64,000 bases of DNA from Bugula neritina (GCA_964035545.1 OZ037766.1:26564343-26628342); one strand, 5' to 3'. Shown: positions 13,201 to 25,521, numbered from the stretch's first letter. The notes: a model not told the origin generated them from the letters alone. Program-made: numbers and translations.

Positions 13201-16200
13201 CAAGGGAAGTTGGCCGTGATCAAAGAAACTATCAACTTTACAGAGCGGGTTGTTGGTCTCCCCTACCTGAGACTGAACTATTCAAGTTACTAGCTGTAGA
13301 TATGTGCCCATAACTAAACTATTATATTATATAGTTGACAACTAATCAAGTGCAAAATAGTTTATATGACCACAGTAAGTGTAAAAAAACAGATAAATAC
13401 ACAGGTAAATGTGTACAGGTAGGTGTGGACAGATAGATGTGGGCAAGTAAACGTACACAGGTAGAGGTGTAGAGGTAGGTTATACAGGTAAGTATACAGG
13501 TAGAGGTGTAGAGGTAGGTTATACAGGTAAGTATACAGGTAGAGGTAGGTTATACAGGTAAGTATACAGGTAGACGTGTAGAGGTAGGTTATACAGGTAA
13601 GTATACAGGTAGACGTGTAGAGGTAGGTTATACAGGTAAGTATACAGGTAGACGTGTAGAGGTAGGTTATACAGGTAAGTATACAGGTAGACGTGTAGAG
13701 GTAGGTTATATAGGTAAGTATACAGGTAGACATGGACAGGTAGGTTATATAGGTAAGTATACAGGTAGACATGGACAGGTAGACGTGTAAAATACTCACC
13801 TACTGCCAGTCCAATCAGACTGACACACTCTATAGTCTTCCCTCTGAGCAGCTTCAGCTCAGGCTGTACTGCATTCTCTATTATGACCTTCAGACAAGGC
13901 ATGAACCTGTGAACAGTGAGTAGAGCAGAGTAAGTAACTAGAGTGTGCAGAGTAAATCATCAGCTCACCATGTATAGTATGATGGACCAACTTACTATTC
14001 ATATACAATGTGATATTACTATGATGTTACGTTTCGTTGAAACATTTGATGTATCAACATATAACAAAAAGTCCTAAACAAGGTAACACATCTCACCCTC
14101 AATACTTACACCAACATGCAGGTACTTACTGGTCGTAATAGTCTATGAATTTATCCTCAACTGAGTCAGCTACAGAGGCCAGAGTGGTGACTATCTGTTC
14201 CAACACTAGTTTATTTCCCTTGTTGATCAGCTCATTAAACTTATTGTTCAGAACCTGTGACATACAACAATGTTACACAAAATGTACTACTTGTACTGAA
14301 ACATATAACAACATGTGCTAAACAGGTTACAACATGCACTACATAGTTATACAAAACTACAACTTGTGCACGCACACACATACTATAGCACTTAACAATA
14401 AAACAAACTACGTATGGATAACAGAGTTACCGGCACACTAAACCTACTACCAGCTCTAACAACAATTTATCTAAGCCAACCACCTATACTAAATATTATT
14501 TTACATCATAATTAAAAGAAAGTGGAAATATGTTACATAAAATTTTTAGAGTATGCAGTATAGACTCCACCCACCTTTCAATGAAAATGACTGATGTCTA
14601 AACCACACCCACCCCGGCTAACTTCTGGATTATGCTGCCTAAACCACACCCACCTCAGCTAACTTCTAGAATGTGCTGTCTAAACCACACCCACCTCAGC
14701 TAACTTCTGGATAATGCTGTCTAAACCACACCCACATCAGCTAACTTCTGGATTATGCTGTCTAAACCACACCTACCTCAGCTAACTTCTGAATTATGCT
14801 GTCTAGATACGGAGACAAAATCTGCTTGGGGCAGTCTTCACAGAAGTTGACTAGGGCAGCCCCTGCATGAGCCTGAACTCTGGGGTTAGCGGTGTCATCC
14901 AGCACTGATAAGAGACTCGGTAGCACCTGTCATTACAAATGGCACCTCGTTATTTCATTACACAGGATGGCGCACTAAACGTGCAACCAATACACTAGAG
15001 TCTAGATTGATCAGAGGTAGGCAGATGAAGAGCAATAGTGTTCAAATTACACAGTGAAGGGCTTAGACAACTACATACAACCAAAAATTCTAGTCTGTTG
15101 TATAAACAATGTTGTCACAGAATATATCAATTATTGATAGATTTATAGGATGGATTTTCAATTATCAGGAATTTTGGCATTAGATGGAACATATTCTGTT
15201 TAGGAATAAACAACAAAACTATGTACATATGGAGAATGCACCATATATAACAGAACTATGCATATACAAATGGAGATGTAGAACAAAACTATATACAAAC
15301 TAGGCTGCATCACATCACACATAACAGAAGACTTGCCAGCTAAAAGAACAAATAATTAACAAAAGAGTCTAGCATGAGAAGACAATTGCCACACAGAGTA
15401 CTAGCTATAGTCTGTGAACAGTGACAGCACCTACCGTCTGGTGGAACTTTTTCTGTAGGTTGGGTTGGAAGTCTGTAGACATCTGTCCCAGGGCGTTACA
15501 TGCAGCGTACCGAACTCTGGGGTGGGGGTCTCTGTGGAGCAGAGTATAGAGTAGTAACAGATTCTAACAAATCTAACAAGCTGTCCGCTAAGTAGATTGC
15601 TGCCTCATGCAACTATCATCTGGGCAATATTTTCTTACTGTTTTATAAAACTAGCAGCTCAGGCAGCACAAAAGGGCTTTTGGTGATGCCAAAAAAGGAA
15701 ATCAAATTGTAATGACCCTTGCATTACTAGCAAAGGCCCATATTGTCAACATGGTAAGAAGGAGCTCGTGAAAAACCTCTCACTACTCAAGTCACCATCA
15801 ACATGTTGAGATCTGCAAAGCCAGTTGAACAAAGAGAAGCACATCATTTTACTAGTTAGAGCGATTAGCACGTACCGAGTAAAGGGCACGATGCTCTCCA
15901 CAATCTGGTTCAACATGGTGGCCATGAGCTTGTGACATCCTTCCCCACAGGAGCTGATGGCCATCAGGGCAGCATGCCGACATTTCCAGTCTTCTGAAGC
16001 CAAGAGTTGTGGGATGTTGCTGAGTATGTGAGGCAGCATAGTCTGTGCTCCTACAAACCAACCAAATAGCTGGATATCTCAAGTTGAGTTTAGAATACTT
16101 AGAATAAAGTTTACCGATATGGCAAATGTCTGAAATCAACCGCAAATACGTCTTTTATATGGCAGGTGTACCGATGCATGAAATAGCTTTAGAAAAGATT

Positions 16201-19200
16201 TGTACAGGAAAATCTTCAATCTCCATTATAACAGATACATTCTTGGTGACTTACCTAGACCACAGGCTAAGCGGTCAAGGGCAGATTCTGCAGCTACAGG
16301 GTTGGTGTCGGCCTCATCATCTTCAGGCTAGAATCAAATAATGATACAGGAATAAGTCATCTACACCGTATCTAATTTAATTGTATATGAATTAAAGAAA
16401 AATCGAATATTATTTCAAAAAAGCTAACAAATAAGAATAGGGCAAAAGAAAATAAAAACATCTTTCTTTGAAATGCTTTGCATATGATGACATCAATTAG
16501 AATGACAAGGGGGCTGTACCTACTACACCCCTGACCACCCCCTGACCACCCCCTGACCAGTACGAGTATTACAAGTGTAACGAGAAGCTAGTAACCTCAT
16601 CTTGTGTTGACCAATCATCTTCATCTTCCAAATCACACATCAGTTGCAGCACAAGCACTATGATAGTCGGTATGTACTTAGACTGTTTTCTCAACATAGC
16701 AGATGCTGTCTCGGAAAGGGTGGTCACAAGCTCTAAGGCTAGCTGTCTCCACGAGTCTTCCATCTCTTTGTTAGAGATAATCTACAGTACAGACACCATT
16801 AACAGGTAAAATTTACAGGATATAAATTATACAATATTCAATACATATCTCTAGAGACTAATGTACTGGAGTCACTTGCCTTAATATACAGTGCTTCCTC
16901 CATATCTCACAGTTCCCAGTTTTATGAAATTTTATAGGTCATGGGCAAATTTAACTGATGCGTCAGCTAAATCCGATATTCTACTATGTCATGAATTAAG
17001 GTTTCAGGGCACGTAGCTTAGTGAGAGACGGAGGGAGTACTGCCGTAACTTACCTCTAGAACAGAGGGTACAATAGTCACACTGCAATGACTTACCTAAA
17101 TAGAGTAACCTACTTTAATCTTGTACTTACCTTTATACAGAGCTCGAGGACAGAGGGTAGCTGTGGTCTGAGATACTTAGGGATATTCTCGGCCACGTCT
17201 ATCAGACACTTGAGAAGGATATCGTCTGTCTGTGAGTCCACAGACACAGTGATGGTGTGAATTATCCCCGGCAGCAGGTCTCTCAGGTAGACTAGCAGCT
17301 GCTGGTCCGTGTCATTAGACACCAGGAAGGAGCATGCTGCCTTGGCAGCTGAGAAACACACCTGGTGGAATACAGGTAAACAAATGCTACATGAACACAC
17401 CTGGCATAACACAGGTGAACAAATGATACATGAACACACCTGGTGTAATACAAGAGAAAAGACATGAAGTAAAAGAAAACCTAACTTTTCAGCAGCATTA
17501 GCTCATACTGAACTACTCTCTAGTCCGAAATCTTGACTTTACATCGCCATATATAGGGAAGGGGTGAAGTAGTAACACAACTTGTGTGGCACAGAAGCAG
17601 TATAATACATACATTACCGGACAAACTTTTAAAAAGAAGGTAGGAAAGTCACTTCCTGCGAGTAGCTCACTTACTTCTGACTGTTCGGATAAACACGAAA
17701 GTAACATCTGTTTGATAGTTTCTAGGTGGTTGGCTTGCTGGTTACCAAATATACCAGGGACAGAGCTGCAAACATACGAGTTCGTAAATATAGATCCAGG
17801 AGAGCTTTGTGGCTGGTGAAGGGTTACAAGGTAAAAGGCTGGCATGTATGCAACTGAGACGTTGCGTACAATTACATAACTTAGAAATGTCTAGCCACCC
17901 AGCACCCTGGTATATGACCAGAAAACTTCTAAGAATTTACCTAGCATACAGGTATTCGCAAGGTCCCCATGTAAATGCACTGTGTAAGATGAAATGATAC
18001 ACTTTATGAATATTTTTATCCTACTTCATTGCAGAACATATCATATAAGAGTATAAGCATTAAACGGCGATAATTAACGGTGTGTAATGAAGTGTGTTGA
18101 GTGACAGAAAACAACTTTAAAGTTTCAACTACAATTACAATAGTTAATAATAATAAAAACTATCTTCAACTATTGATGGAAGGATTCACAAGATACGATT
18201 GTGAAATTGAACTGATATTAAAAATAGCAGTTCTACCACAGCATACCTAATAATACCTGCTGCCTGTATGTTAGATCACATTCTTATATAACTACACTGT
18301 CACTCATATAATTCAGGGAATGCATACCTAGTTAGTCCAACAACAAGAGCAGTTATATAGTTAGTATAGAATACACTAATCTACTATAATCACGGTGGTA
18401 CATCACGAATCGCTGACATTCCTGGCCCATGATGTCATGATTCTACATGCACTGCAATATTAAGCTGGCAGCTGATGAAGGTGTTGGGAAATGCTGACAC
18501 ACGCACTGTAAGGTGAGTTCTATTTAATCCAATAAATACAATTAGTTGAGGTAATTAGCAAAGGTAATTAGAAGGCCCTTCTTCTAACTAGCATCATGGA
18601 CAAGTAATTGAAATGGCAATACAAGATCATCTCTTAATGGTGCTGCTAATGGAGCACAAAAATTATTGGATGGGCAGTAAAGAAAATCAGGTAATTTTAG
18701 CTGTATTGGCAGTATCAGACCACTAGCAGCCTAATATCAGACCACTAGCAGCCTAATATCAGACCACTAGCAGCCCAATATCAAACCACTAACAGGAACA
18801 CCTTTTGGAAGCTAAATTTGAGTACAACAATCCATATGGCTAGCATTTCATACATTTAAATTACTTTATACTTTGATGATCTGTACAACGCAAATAAGGT
18901 ATTAGGAAATACTCTTTTATAATTACAACAATGCTCAAGCTGCTTAGTACCTTGTGCCCAACTGTGGCACAAGGAGACTTACAGCACAAGGCAGTAAGGA
19001 ATAGCTGAGTACCTGAATATGTGAAGAGCACTGTCCTTCAGGGACGCCTCCGTAGACTGCACGCACTCAAAGAGAAACTGTAGGATCTCAGGCCAAGTAT
19101 TGTTAGACTCCTCATCTACAAACACACAAGTACGCCAGTTACACACATCAAAATACTCACTAGGTTAGACCAGGGGTTTCTAGCCTTTTCAGCGCGACGG

Positions 19201-21424
19201 AATATTTCATGACGAGGGCAACATTTTAAACTTTAGCTTGAGCTGGGGGGGGGGGCCACAGTATCAGTATTCTCCGAATTATTTTATCCTAAATCCTTAT
19301 GAAGCATTACGCAAGAAAGTCCCAATAGTTAATGCAGGCTGCATGTTTTGCAGCACGCGGATATTTTATCCTAAATCCCTATGAATTATTACGCAAGAAA
19401 GTCCCAATAGTTAATGCAGGCTGCATGTTTTGCAGCATGCGGATAAATAAGACATTTAAAAGGTGGTTTTTCACTTTAATGTATACTGTGAAAATAACTT
19501 TTAGTCTTATGCCTTTGAGGGTCACATAAATGTAAGCAGGGGGCCACATCCAGCCCTGGAGCCGCCTGTTGGACAGCCCTGGATTAGATTGTCACGTATC
19601 CAGTAGCCCCTCTCACCTACCAATCAGATTCCTGCACAGCTCAGCGGCAGCGTCGCAAGCCTTCCTCCTGAGGGACACTTCCTTTTCCTCTCTGATGGCG
19701 GTGAGTAGCTGATGCTTGGCGGCAGCTTTATGCTCGTCCGGCAGCTTTTCCCACAATTCCTCAAAGTCTCCGGTGAACAGCCGTCTGAGCAACACCACCG
19801 CCAGGATACGCATCTGACAAGAGCAGATCACATGCAGACAGATGACAACAAACAGCAGGTTCTCCACATAAGTTATAGATATTGAGTTTACCTGTTAGCA
19901 TAGCTTCAGGAAGTCAAGCTAAGAGCATATATTTACTAACAAAACATCTAAAACACTTTGTAGACCCCTTTAAGAATGTTGTAGAATTGAAAGCATTACC
20001 TGAACTGCACTGTTACATTCCAGACCAAAGACTAAATATAGCATGACAGGTACATAAACAATTATAACTTACCTCCAGTGACTTGGAACCATCTCTGGCC
20101 ACAGATAGAAGAAGCTCCAGTCTTTGCACAGGTGTTATGGTATCGTATATCGTCTGCAAGGAGATAAACCAAAGCCTCAGAGCATATATTTAAAGAGCAA
20201 AATCCTAATAAACCATGACACTAGGCTACAAATCAGTCTATTACACATAGTATAATGTAAGCTTGAAAAAGAGGTCAAGAGTTAGAGGTTTGCAACTAAT
20301 AGGTACTAGATAAGCTAGCATGTCAACTAGTTTAAGCCAAACAGTGTCAAATTTTGTGATATCCTCAAAAAAGTAGACTGATTACCTGTAGGCAATAAAA
20401 TAAATTCAACCCATACTTATAAAATACAATTGACTCTAGCACCATTTAAACTTAGTTGAATTGAGCAACAATAAAGCTAGTCCATAACAGTTGAAAAAGA
20501 CCAACAGTTATTTGTAGCATACTCTTACTTTAGGAGTGTTTAAACTGTGATTACTTAAAGTTAGTATCATTACTATTATACTTAGTAATACCACTACTAG
20601 TACTACTGAAATATTATTCATTTTGACAGAACTTGAGTATGTTGGGTTGAATAAGCTATCACTATAAATATTACTAAATATTGCCTATCTCAGTCTTACC
20701 ACCCTTCATAAAAAATAGTTAGCCTCAACTTGAACTACCTCAATCTACCTAGTCTCTTTTAACCAAAGCCAAAGGACAGGTATAGCCTACATAGCAAAAG
20801 TTACTTTAACTTGAATTATACTTATAGTAATACTAATCCTTAGTTATATTTATAGCCATGGGCATAATTTAAACTAAAACCATAAGAATTAAGATTAAGT
20901 ATAATAAATATAATAACTATTACTATAAATAAAAACAAATTCATTAATATTATAATTATTATTAATAATTATTGATAATTTATCTATCCTTATATTTAAT
21001 TTTACTATAACTTAAATGTAAATTGTACTAACAAAAGTTAGTTATTAGTTATACTAATACTTACAGTTACTACTCTGACTCAGTCTTATAACTTACCAAT
21101 AAAACTAAAAGTAAAAGCTATACCTATGCCTATTACTATTAGTATTACTATTCTATTAGTATTACTATTAGTATTGGGTAAAGTATTAGTATTACTTTTA
21201 GTAAAGTGATACTAAGACTAATAGTAATAGTAAATGATTTATTATTACTATGAGTATTAATATTACTATTATTAATAGTAATAGTAATACTATTGGCTTT
21301 ACTTTAAGTTTTATATTTAAGTTCAACTTTTAGTTTTTACCTCTGCTGAACTTCTGGTCTCATTATCACCACTGAGCAAATTTTGAAGTATTTCATGAAA
21401 CTGTTGTTGAGTATTCTCGGCCAT
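7202..21424 (-). CDS. IPO5: Importin-5 (RanBP5/karyopherin beta-3), complete 25-exon gene
   Basis: Importin-beta-family receptor that carries cargo, including ribosomal proteins and histones, through nuclear pores and releases it on binding RanGTP. Exons in transcript order: 21341-21424, 20073-20153, 19621-19813, 19013-19115, 17675-17765, 17131-17361, 16596-16781, 16255-16327, 15876-16050, 15435-15531, 14777-14926, 14130-14254, 13800-13906, 13070-13161, 12403-12519, 11893-12081, 11535-11646, 10972-11078, 10591-10758, 9928-10125, 9350-9494, 8857-8973, 8270-8381, 7889-8030, 7202-7285. They sum to 3279 nt, exactly in frame: 1092 residues against about 1097 in vertebrates. HEAT-repeat segments align along the whole length, for example [37 protein letters not shown] and [12 protein letters not shown]. 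The acidic loop is present (DLEDEDDW). The exon 7 donor is weak (GTTACT), and residues at the exon 5/6 join are a few fewer than usual. The start follows the family N-terminus ([13 protein letters not shown]). Confidence 0.97.
8399..8540. repeat. AT-rich tandem repeat beside importin-5 exon 23
   Basis: About three copies of an approximately 50-bp unit containing TATTACGATAATATACGTTG and TATGCTTTCTATACACTA. It starts about 18 bp upstream (transcript sense) of the exon 23 acceptor. Confidence 0.8.
9582..9727 (+). mobile_element. SINE copy 2, internally deleted
   Basis: Begins GGGAGCAGCTGTAGTCTAGG like the intact copy at 52091, then jumps from the A-box region to the body (GGCTATTGGTGATTTTAGGG). 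The B box is missing. It ends with GACAGTGACTATAAACCC, the same tail as the other copies. It lies in an importin-5 intron, antisense to the gene. Confidence 0.7.
9868..9935 (-). repeat. Poly-C tract and duplicated donor region beside importin-5 exon 20
   Basis: A run of about 14 C follows CACACA at 9885-9904. On its far side a near copy of the exon 20 donor (GTAAGTACAGTACTCTTAAT against GTAAGTACACTGTTCTTCAC) is present, so a decoy 5' splice site sits about 50 bp downstream of the real one. Confidence 0.6.
10152..10490. repeat. 21-bp minisatellite (TAAACCACGCCCCTACTGTGT)
   Basis: About 15-16 copies of a 21-bp unit with variants (ACGCCCC, ACTCCCC, ACTCATC). The array lies in the importin-5 intron before exon 20 and ends 27 bp from that exon's acceptor, so it occupies the zone where a branch point is expected. 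Because 21 is a multiple of three it gives long but meaningless open frames. Confidence 0.95.
11338..11530. repeat. 21-bp minisatellite beside importin-5 exon 17 donor
   Basis: About nine copies of GTGAGTAGCTAGTAATACAGT, with GTAAGTATCTAG variants. It starts about 5 bp past the exon 17 donor. The frame of exon 17 stays open through the array. Confidence 0.95.
13386..13795. repeat. Minisatellite of about 39 bp beside importin-5 exon 13 donor
   Basis: Repeats of AGACGTGTAGAGGTAGGTTA followed by TACAGGTAAGTATACAGGT, roughly nine copies, some shortened. The array reaches within about 5-10 bp of the exon 13 donor at 13799. Confidence 0.9.
14560..14810. repeat. 41-bp minisatellite made of importin-5 exon 11 donor copies
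   Basis: About five copies of a 41-bp unit. In transcript sense each unit has the last roughly 26 bases of exon 11 (ending CAGAAGTTAGCTGAG) followed by GTGGGTGTGGTTTA. The genuine exon end at 14777 is the first unit, so the array is a tandem duplication across the exon/intron junction. Each copy keeps a potential 5' splice site; one copy is GATGTG and one is GGGGTG. Confidence 0.9.
16515..16560. repeat. Short C-rich tandem repeat (CCCTGACCACC)
   Basis: Three copies of CCCCTGACCAC, unit about 14 bp, in the importin-5 intron following exon 7, about 40 bp from its donor. Confidence 0.8.
17350..17455. repeat. 39-bp repeat made of importin-5 exon 6 acceptor copies
   Basis: Three units of about 39 bp, each containing ACACACCTGG. 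In transcript sense this reads CCAG then GTGTGT, that is the exon 6 acceptor and the first exon bases. Two decoy acceptors lie directly upstream of the real one at 17361. The unit is 13 codons long and stays open in the exon frame. Confidence 0.8.
18708..18795. repeat. Short tandem repeat, 22-bp unit
   Basis: Four copies of CAGACCACTAGCAGCCTAAT plus AT in the importin-5 intron between exons 4 and 5. Confidence 0.85.
19171..19581. mobile_element. hAT-like non-autonomous DNA element
   Basis: Short inverted ends start CAGGGGTTTCTAGCC and finish GGACAGCCCTG. Flanking octamers GGTTAGAC and GATTAGAT match at six of eight positions, consistent with an old 8-bp hAT target duplication. Inside is an 86-bp tandem duplication (19278-19445, containing AGAAAGTCCCAATAGTTAAT) and a G10 run. 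There is no transposase. The family assignment is inferred from ends and duplication length only. Confidence 0.6.
21120..21310. repeat. Low-complexity ATTAGT/ACTATT repeat
   Basis: Degenerate array of ATTACTATTAGT-type words and their complements in importin-5 intron 1. The same style of sequence occurs at 53990-54560 and 55870-56190. Confidence 0.7.
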
Positions 21425-22734
21425 TTTTTATTAAAACTGCAAGTCTTCAGAAGATTGGCAAATATGGAGTTTAAACCGCGAGTTCAATATGATAAACGAA
21501 AAGTAGTCAACTTTCCATTTACAGCACGTTGGCTTATAGAGCTGAAAGGATAATACCCGGGCTTCCTGTTGTAGTAGAATATGCAAATTGTCAATCGCTA
21601 CATGGCCCATATATTAACTTGTGACCTATCTTTTGAACTTGAAGCGAAAGATAACTCTGAGAACATATAAGATCTTGATTCTTGATGAATCCAGGAATTG
21701 CTAAACTACCTTGGATTGTTAGTGAATTCGTATAAATTGATTTATAACTCATTATTAAGTTATAACATGCGATAATGTTGTGGTTATATCAGTAAGCAAA
21801 ATATTGCAACTTGCAAATAGCAGCAGTAAAATTGTAATTGAGCTAAATTTTTATTAAGACTGCTCCAAGCTTTGTATGAAGATTATTCTTTTTACCTATA
21901 TAGCTGATTTGAAACTTGATGTTGCCTAATTACGTGGTGGTTAGTTTAATTAAATTCTCATTTTTAAAAATATATATACTTTCCTATTCAACTTTTGCAA
22001 TATTTAGCTTTTCGATTATAAATTACAATATCATTGCATATACCTACTGCTTATTGCTATTATTGGTGGAATCAAGACTGCAAATGTAGTTATAATGCCT
22101 TTAAAATTGATTAAATAGGGATGCATGCAACACTTGAATTAAAGTTAAAACAATTAAATAAAAATATAAAATAAAAATATAGAACTAAATAAAATAAAGC
22201 TAATAGAATATATCACTAAAGAGACGTGACCTAATGATACATTATAATATATTGCTTGTTATATGGCCTTTTTATACGTGTGTTGTCAATTTTTGCCCAT
22301 TAGCTCAATTTTCAAGTATAATGTTTAATGGAAAATAGGTTGCTAGCAAAAATCATGAAGTAGCAATAATTAAACTATATGTTTATTAGGACAAAAATTA
22401 TTTTGGATTATATAACAAACAAGGTCATAATATTTTATACCATCAAAAGAGAATTAGAATATATATTATATATAGAAGTTAGAATTCAATGCCTTAAGTA
22501 AGACATTTATCTCATGAGAGTTAAAGAACAAACATAATGTACAGAATAAAACAAATAATAGACTAGTGACAGCAAAAGTTACATTCAAGAAAAACTGAAA
22601 TACAATAAATAATATTCAATGAGTTTCAAAAATGGAAGATAATAATGTTTATTAAGTGATGGTTTTCATTACATTATAGTCCTTGCATGTGTGCTGGCAA
22701 TGTTAAGATGTATAATTGAAGATGGTGCTTGAAT
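21425..22734. other. Intergenic: importin-5 promoter side and RhoGAP-like 3' UTR
   Basis: AT-rich. It contains a minus-strand AATAAA at 22648-22653, about 80 nt past the RhoGAP-like stop codon, which is a plausible poly(A) signal. I see no clear core promoter motif for importin-5. Confidence 0.5.
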
Positions 22735-25521
22735 TCACTTGTCATGTTCGCCAATAACCTTGTCAACAACTTGTTGGTACAGTAGCTCAAACTTGTTTGT
22801 CGAGTCCAAAAACCATTCAGATCGCTAAAAATAGCGCCACGAAATATGAATAAAGTTAAAGCTGTTAGACTAGTTAACATCAATAAAAAAATTATTCGTA
22901 AATATATCACAAAGATAGAAAATTTAACAAGCAAAAATAATATATCTTATTTAAGTTCATCAACATAAATTATACATGTATATATCATCATTATAACAAA
23001 ATCCTTTAACGAACTCTATAGAAAATCAAAGTTTTCTGCTTTTTGATCAAAACTAAGCATATAATGATTGTTGAATGTACTAATATATGTAGTTTGCCAT
23101 GAGATATATGTACGTGGCTAAGATTTACCTTATACATGTTTATGTTGTCGCATTATATAAAATGTATTTATTATATAGAACCTCAGCTAAACAGAAATTA
23201 TGAAATCTATGCTACCTTTAATTTAAATAGGCTATTGAATTCAATATAGAAACTCATTTTATATCAAATAAACTTTTGTATGAGTCACTAAACTGAAAAA
23301 AGAAAAAAAATTCAACATACCCTTTTCAGGTTATCCAGCTGCTTAGCCTTCAGGGTTTGGTTCACTTCTTCACATTGTTTCATGAGTTGTTTGGTTGCTG
23401 ATTGAGGTGATAGAGCCAGTTTTTCAAACTCCAATATCTCATTCTGTTTCAGCTCACCAATTTTTGTGACATCAGCAAAGAATCTCAAATTGTTCACTCC
23501 AAAGACAGATGCAGAAGTGAAGTTTGTTATCATGATTTCCATTAGCTGGTTTGCCTTCTGTTGCTTGACGGGGTCCTTATTGCTGTTCCTACATTATAAG
23601 AAAGATATTTACAAGGAGTTATAAAATTTTATTATAGATATTTCTTTTGTTTATTAAAAAATTTTTATTAAATTTCATGCACAAAAACATATGTAATTAT
23701 TATATACGTATTCATTATATAATTTACAAACTGCTTCAATTGCAGGTTATAGTCACTTACACAAATATACAGCTTGTGATGGAATTGGCTAGGAATTCAG
23801 TAGACAGATTTTGACATTTGCAAACAGTATAAGCTAGTCCTACCATCAGTGTTAGTAACCTTTGGTTTTGGTTCGGGAGAGATTTGATTAGTCTGTGAAA
23901 AGTAGATATATAAGTAATTCCTTATGTTATACATACTACTACTACTATAATATGTTATGCATACTACTACTACTATATGTTATACATACTGCATGTGTAA
24001 TATACACAAAGAATAAGATAATAGCTTTATTTTCAGGTTAGCAAATCTAAAAGCTTATCATACATAAATTATAAACATAATATGGCTGATTTGACTTTCA
24101 ACTTAGTTGTCAGAATTTAAACTGAAATAAAGTAAATGCTAAGGAGGCTGCAGATTTCAAAATAAAATGTCTAAAACACTTAGTTATTTTATTCTCACCT
24201 GTTTAGAACCCGTTTCTGTTTAAAAAGATCCCGAACTTTCAGTACCTTAAAAAACTTTTTTTCAACTGTTTTTCCAAGAATGCCTCCAGGTAGGTGCCAT
24301 AAAAATTTCTAAAAAAGTTAGCAAATGATACAGAGAAAGCAATAATTTAAATATAGCTAGTCTAATGCTGCTGTCTATAAATAACAGTGAAAAACATATA
24401 TGTTCTGCCTTTTAGTTTTAGTCAGCTGATTTAAATTTATTAAATTTTAGCCAAATCTTAATACTAATAACTGTAATTCTAATGATGAACTCTTAGTTAT
24501 GAGCTAAACATGAGTGAATTACAATGTATAAGTAACTTACTTTCACTAGAGAGCATAATGAGTGGACAGAAAAGCTGGTCAACTGAAGCATCTGTCCTGA
24601 AGAGAAACTTTTAGTTAGACAGCACAGTTCTGCAGAGAAACCAGGTTTGGTGAAAATTCCGACGTGAAAGAAGAGCCCCTCAGTGAATATGTGAATTAAT
24701 ACATTCTGTAAAATGACATTGTATTGTGACTTGATAGGCTATAGACTGCATATACTACTTTATAATATAATATATTATAATTTATCATATCATATTATTA
24801 ATATGATGGCAATGCTGATTATATTGTAGTATAAAATATTATTTTAAATTATAATATAACAATATATTATATTGTAGGTACTATATGTTACATTATGCCA
24901 ACTTATATTGTAAAATGTCATACCATATTAAATTATAATTAATTGATTATGTTACAAATTAATACGTTAGTTTATATCATAATAATATATATTACATTAC
25001 ATTGTTTAATGTTATTCTATAGGCTTACTATATTATATTATAGTTTATTATATATTGTATTATGCTATACTGTATTATAATAAGTTATAGTATATCATAT
25101 AGTACATGTTAAATCTTATTGAATTACATTATAGTAAGCTGCCTTAGCTATATTATGTACTGTAATATTGTATAGTTGCAGTGTCACCCAGTTATTGCAT
25201 CAGTATACACAGCTATATGACTCACCATCAGCATAGCAGGAGTTGTCTTCCTTTTAAAAGTAACTTTTAATGGCATTCCAAATTTCAAACTAAAATGGCA
25301 CACATTGTGGTTTTACATCTCAACAGTAGTGAGCATGTTTCAACATTCATAATATATTAATGTTTATCATCAGCTATTGGTTATTTGTGCAGGTATATTA
25401 TTATAGGTCATACAGTTTTAATGTTTTAAAATGTAAAATGTTCTATTTACCTGCGTTGCTCCTGCTCGCCAAGCTCCATAGCAGACGATTTCCCAGAGAA
25501 CAGTTTTTTAAAAAAATCCAT
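22735..25521 (-). CDS. RhoGAP-domain-like protein, probably catalytically inactive (299 aa, 7 exons)
   Basis: Exons 25451-25521, 25226-25289, 24541-24705, 24199-24308, 23761-23892, 23321-23588 and 22735-22824 join in frame (900 nt). Residues about 40-185 follow the RhoGAP pattern: a Pro and hydrophobic helix (TPAMLMNVLIHIFTEG), then GIFTKPG (61-67) where active GAPs have GIFRxxG, then a SLVKKFLWHLPGGIL block like the usual LLKxFLRxLPxPL, and a helix resembling the NLAxVFAP region (LSTEFLANSITSCIF). The arginine finger is Thr64 and the Asn of NLA is not conserved, so GTP hydrolysis stimulation is unlikely. LPGGIL recalls the ARHGAP20/TAGAP branch more than typical LPxPL proteins. The C-terminal 110 residues look helical and charged, possibly coiled coil. 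Start at MDFFKKLFSGK. AATAAA lies about 80 nt beyond the stop. The family call is by pattern reading, not a search. Confidence 0.7.

Noticed and set aside
13362-13902. Frames of [12 protein letters not shown] repeats continuing importin-5 exon 13
   Set aside because: Read-through into the 39-bp minisatellite. The real donor at 13799 and the next exon at 13161 restore the family sequence.
18708-18795. CRISPR-like direct repeats
   Set aside because: Adjacent units without unique spacers in an intron-rich animal gene; ordinary tandem repeat.
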